Origin: a virus
Virus record (IMG/VR): IMGVR_UViG_3300025168_000255
Span: 1-36,823 of that record
Length of the DNA stretch: 36,823 nt
Strand: one strand, 5' to 3'
The translations under genes and the position numbers were made by a program. Shown one piece after another: positions 35,557 through 36,823 of this stretch. Positions within the stretch are counted from its first letter, which is position 1. Every line of letters begins with the position of its first letter. The notes beneath the pieces are model-generated. The model was not told the origin of the DNA. It did not search any database and saw only the letters and a list, made by a program, of their open reading frames with translations.

Positions 35557-36823
35557 TTAACTTAAATCTTTGGCAGGAATTGTAACATAATATGTAGTAC
35601 CACCATCAGGTGTAAAAAAGAACCATATATCAGTTTTACTAGCTGCAGTAGTTCGACTAATAGATCCTCCCGGATACTTAAAAGTTCCTCCAGCCAAAGC
35701 TACAGTTCTATTAGCAGTACTATCATTTGTTAGTACTAAAGTAAATGAACTAGCTCTATTGCTTACACCATTAGGAGTAGCTAAAGTAAAAGTACAATTA
35801 CCATTAAGTGTGGCAGTAAATAAATTACCGTCATTTAAATCTATTGTTTGTGATGTACCAGTGTTTCCTATAGCTACAACTTTATCAGAAAATGTACCAG
35901 AAAAATACTGATTATTATCAAAAGGAATAACTAGGTTAGCACCTGAATCTTGTATACCAGTAGTAACTTTAGGGGTTGTAAGTGCTGCACTAGTGCTTAA
36001 CGCCATATTACCAGTGCCTGTAGTACCTGTAACTCCATCTACTAAATTTAATTCAGTTGCCGTACTTGTTACACCATCAAGTATATTAAGTTCTGCTGCA
36101 GTACTTGTAACTCCGTCAAGTATATTTAACTCTGCTGCAGTGCTTGTTACACCATCAAGTATATTAAGTTCTGCTGCAGTGCTTGTTACAGCTGTACCAT
36201 TTATAGATAATGCATCAGTCTCTAATGTGCCATCAACATCAACATCTCCTGATACATCTAATGATCCTGCATCTAACTCGCCAGTAATAGTTAAATTTCT
36301 TAAACCTGAATAATCTTTGTTAGCATCAAGTACAACAGCTTTAGAAGCAATGGCTGTACCAATAGCTGTTGTACCTAGATCAAGCGCATTAAGTTCTCCA
36401 ACTACAGCAGTAATACCGTCTAATGTATTTATTTCTGCTGCAGTGCTTGTTACGCCATCTAAAATATTTAACTCAGCAGCAGTGCTAGTTACACCATCAA
36501 GTATATTAAGTTCTGCAGCGGTTGATGTTACACCGTCAAGAATGTTGAGTTCGGCTGTAGTAGCTGTTACACCATCAAGAAGATTAAGCTCGGTAGCCGT
36601 TGCAGAAACTACTACATCTTCATTAATTTTAGGCGAGGTTAATGTTTTATTAGTAAGAGTATCTGTAGATACAAGAGATACTAATGTTGAATTAGCACCT
36701 GCAGGTAGCATTAAAGTATTAGTAACTCCTGCTGAGTGAGGTTGTCCATAAACTTTTTGACCATGACTGTTGCTTTCACAATTAAATACTATTGCACCTG
36801 AATTAGTATTACCTCTAACTACA
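35557..36823 (-). CDS. Tail fibre B, N-terminus cut by window edge
   Basis: The frame has no stop to the window edge, so the apparent ATG at 36711 is internal. The 37 codons beyond it read on from the edge with NTNSGAIVFNCESNSHGQKV, then YGQPHSAGVTNTLMLPAGAN, a pattern I recall from marine phage fibres (NCExNSHGxK ... PPHSAGxxxTLxLP). Two clusters of a 13-residue repeat (consensus TAAELNILDGVTS) form the shaft, separated by a beta segment (DANKDYSGLRNLTITGELD). The last ~138 residues are homologous to the tip of fibre A (for example DSGANLVIPFDNNQYFSGTF). It is followed by the 78-aa gene and oxygenase A. Confidence 0.85.
   Translation of the reverse strand, partial: VVRGNTNSGAIVFNCESNSHGQKVYGQPHSAGVTNTLMLPAGANSTLVSLVSTDTLTNKTLTSPKINEDVVVSATATELNLLDGVTATTAELNILDGVTSTAAELNILDGVTSTAAELNILDGVTSTAAEINTLDGITAVVGELNALDLGTTAIGTAIASKAVVLDANKDYSGLRNLTITGELDAGSLDVSGDVDVDGTLETDALSINGTAVTSTAAELNILDGVTSTAAELNILDGVTSTAAELNILDGVTSTATELNLVDGVTGTTGTGNMALSTSAALTTPKVTTGIQDSGANLVIPFDNNQYFSGTFSDKVVAIGNTGTSQTIDLNDGNLFTATLNGNCTFTLATPNGVSNRASSFTLVLTNDSTANRTVALAGGTFKYPGGSISRTTAASKTDIWFFFTPDGGTTYYVTIPAKDLS
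36028..36180 (-). repeat. 39-bp tandem repeats in fibre B, cluster 2
   Basis: Four units of 39 bp encoding TAAELNILDGVTS and variants, with high DNA identity between units. They form part of the shaft of fibre B. Repeats of this kind can expand or contract by slippage and confuse short-read assembly. Confidence 0.85.
36373..36600 (-). repeat. 39-bp tandem repeats in fibre B, cluster 1
   Basis: About six units encoding the same 13-residue pattern (TATELNLLDGVTA to VVGELNALD), the last ones degenerate. The unit is the same as in cluster 2, with a 170-195-bp non-repeat segment between the clusters. Confidence 0.85.

Noticed and set aside
36601-36711. Start of fibre B at the ATG at 36711
   Set aside because: The frame continues upstream to the window edge with a conserved-looking fibre sequence, so this ATG is internal.
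35993-36739. Plus-strand frames of 106 and 140 codons opposite the fibre B repeats
   Set aside because: They mirror the 39-bp repeats of fibre B; repeat periodicity of 3n keeps all frames open. No promoter or ribosome site.

Overview
This window looks like nearly a complete genome of a tailed, P22-like short-tailed phage (podovirus morphology), probably from a marine metagenome. Evidence for the P22-like module: the minus strand encodes, in P22 order, small terminase, large terminase, portal (738 aa), scaffold, coat (422 aa), a gp4-like tail accessory factor (160 aa), a gp10-like tail stabiliser (473 aa) and a run of ejection-type proteins, with lengths close to those I recall for P22. The marine guess is an inference from family recall: small Lys/Gly-rich proteins, serial 2OG-Fe(II) oxygenases, a sulfotransferase and ELNILDG-repeat tail fibres are typical of marine phages. 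No integrase, repressor, DNA or RNA polymerase, tRNA or CRISPR array was recognised.

Layout. (1) 23566 down to 1, minus strand: small early genes, an SF2 helicase, a stand-alone primase-type zinc-finger protein, a cytosine methyltransferase, terminase, portal, an extra 516-aa gene, scaffold, coat, small basic proteins, tail accessory proteins, four ejection-type proteins, tail fibre A, a 78-aa protein and the start of a 2OG oxygenase cut by the window edge. (2) 23567-24092: a divergent control region with a good sigma70-type promoter on each side and an operator-like palindrome. (3) 24093-27335, plus strand: a recombination operon (Erf-type annealing protein, YqaJ-type exonuclease, SSB-like protein, NinG, NinB-like protein, a PD-(D/E)XK-like protein). 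(4) 36823 down to 27317, minus strand: tail fibre B (open at the edge), a second 78-aa protein, four consecutive 2OG oxygenases, a glycine-rich adhesin, small proteins, a sulfotransferase, membrane proteins, a class 3 lipase, a lipoprotein, a holin, an endolysin and a thermonuclease.

The ends matter. Positions 1-127 are identical to 35151-35277, and the sequences diverge from position 128 (35278). If the molecule closes there, the map is a 35,150-bp circle in which all late genes form one long minus-strand unit and the cut oxygenase at 1-157 is completed by 34729-35150. Positions 35278-36823 would then be a second allele (fibre B plus its 78-aa gene) from a co-existing variant or a real second copy. 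The two fibres share a homologous C-terminal domain but have different shafts.

The most interesting system is the fibre-linked modification cassette: two alternative fibres, a small companion protein, four different Fe(II)/2OG oxygenases in a row and a nearby sulfotransferase. Its chemistry and target cannot be read from the sequence. Modification of the fibre or of the host surface are the main hypotheses. A second item is the 516-aa gene between portal and scaffold, flanked by a small oppositely oriented gene with its own, apparently leaderless, promoter.
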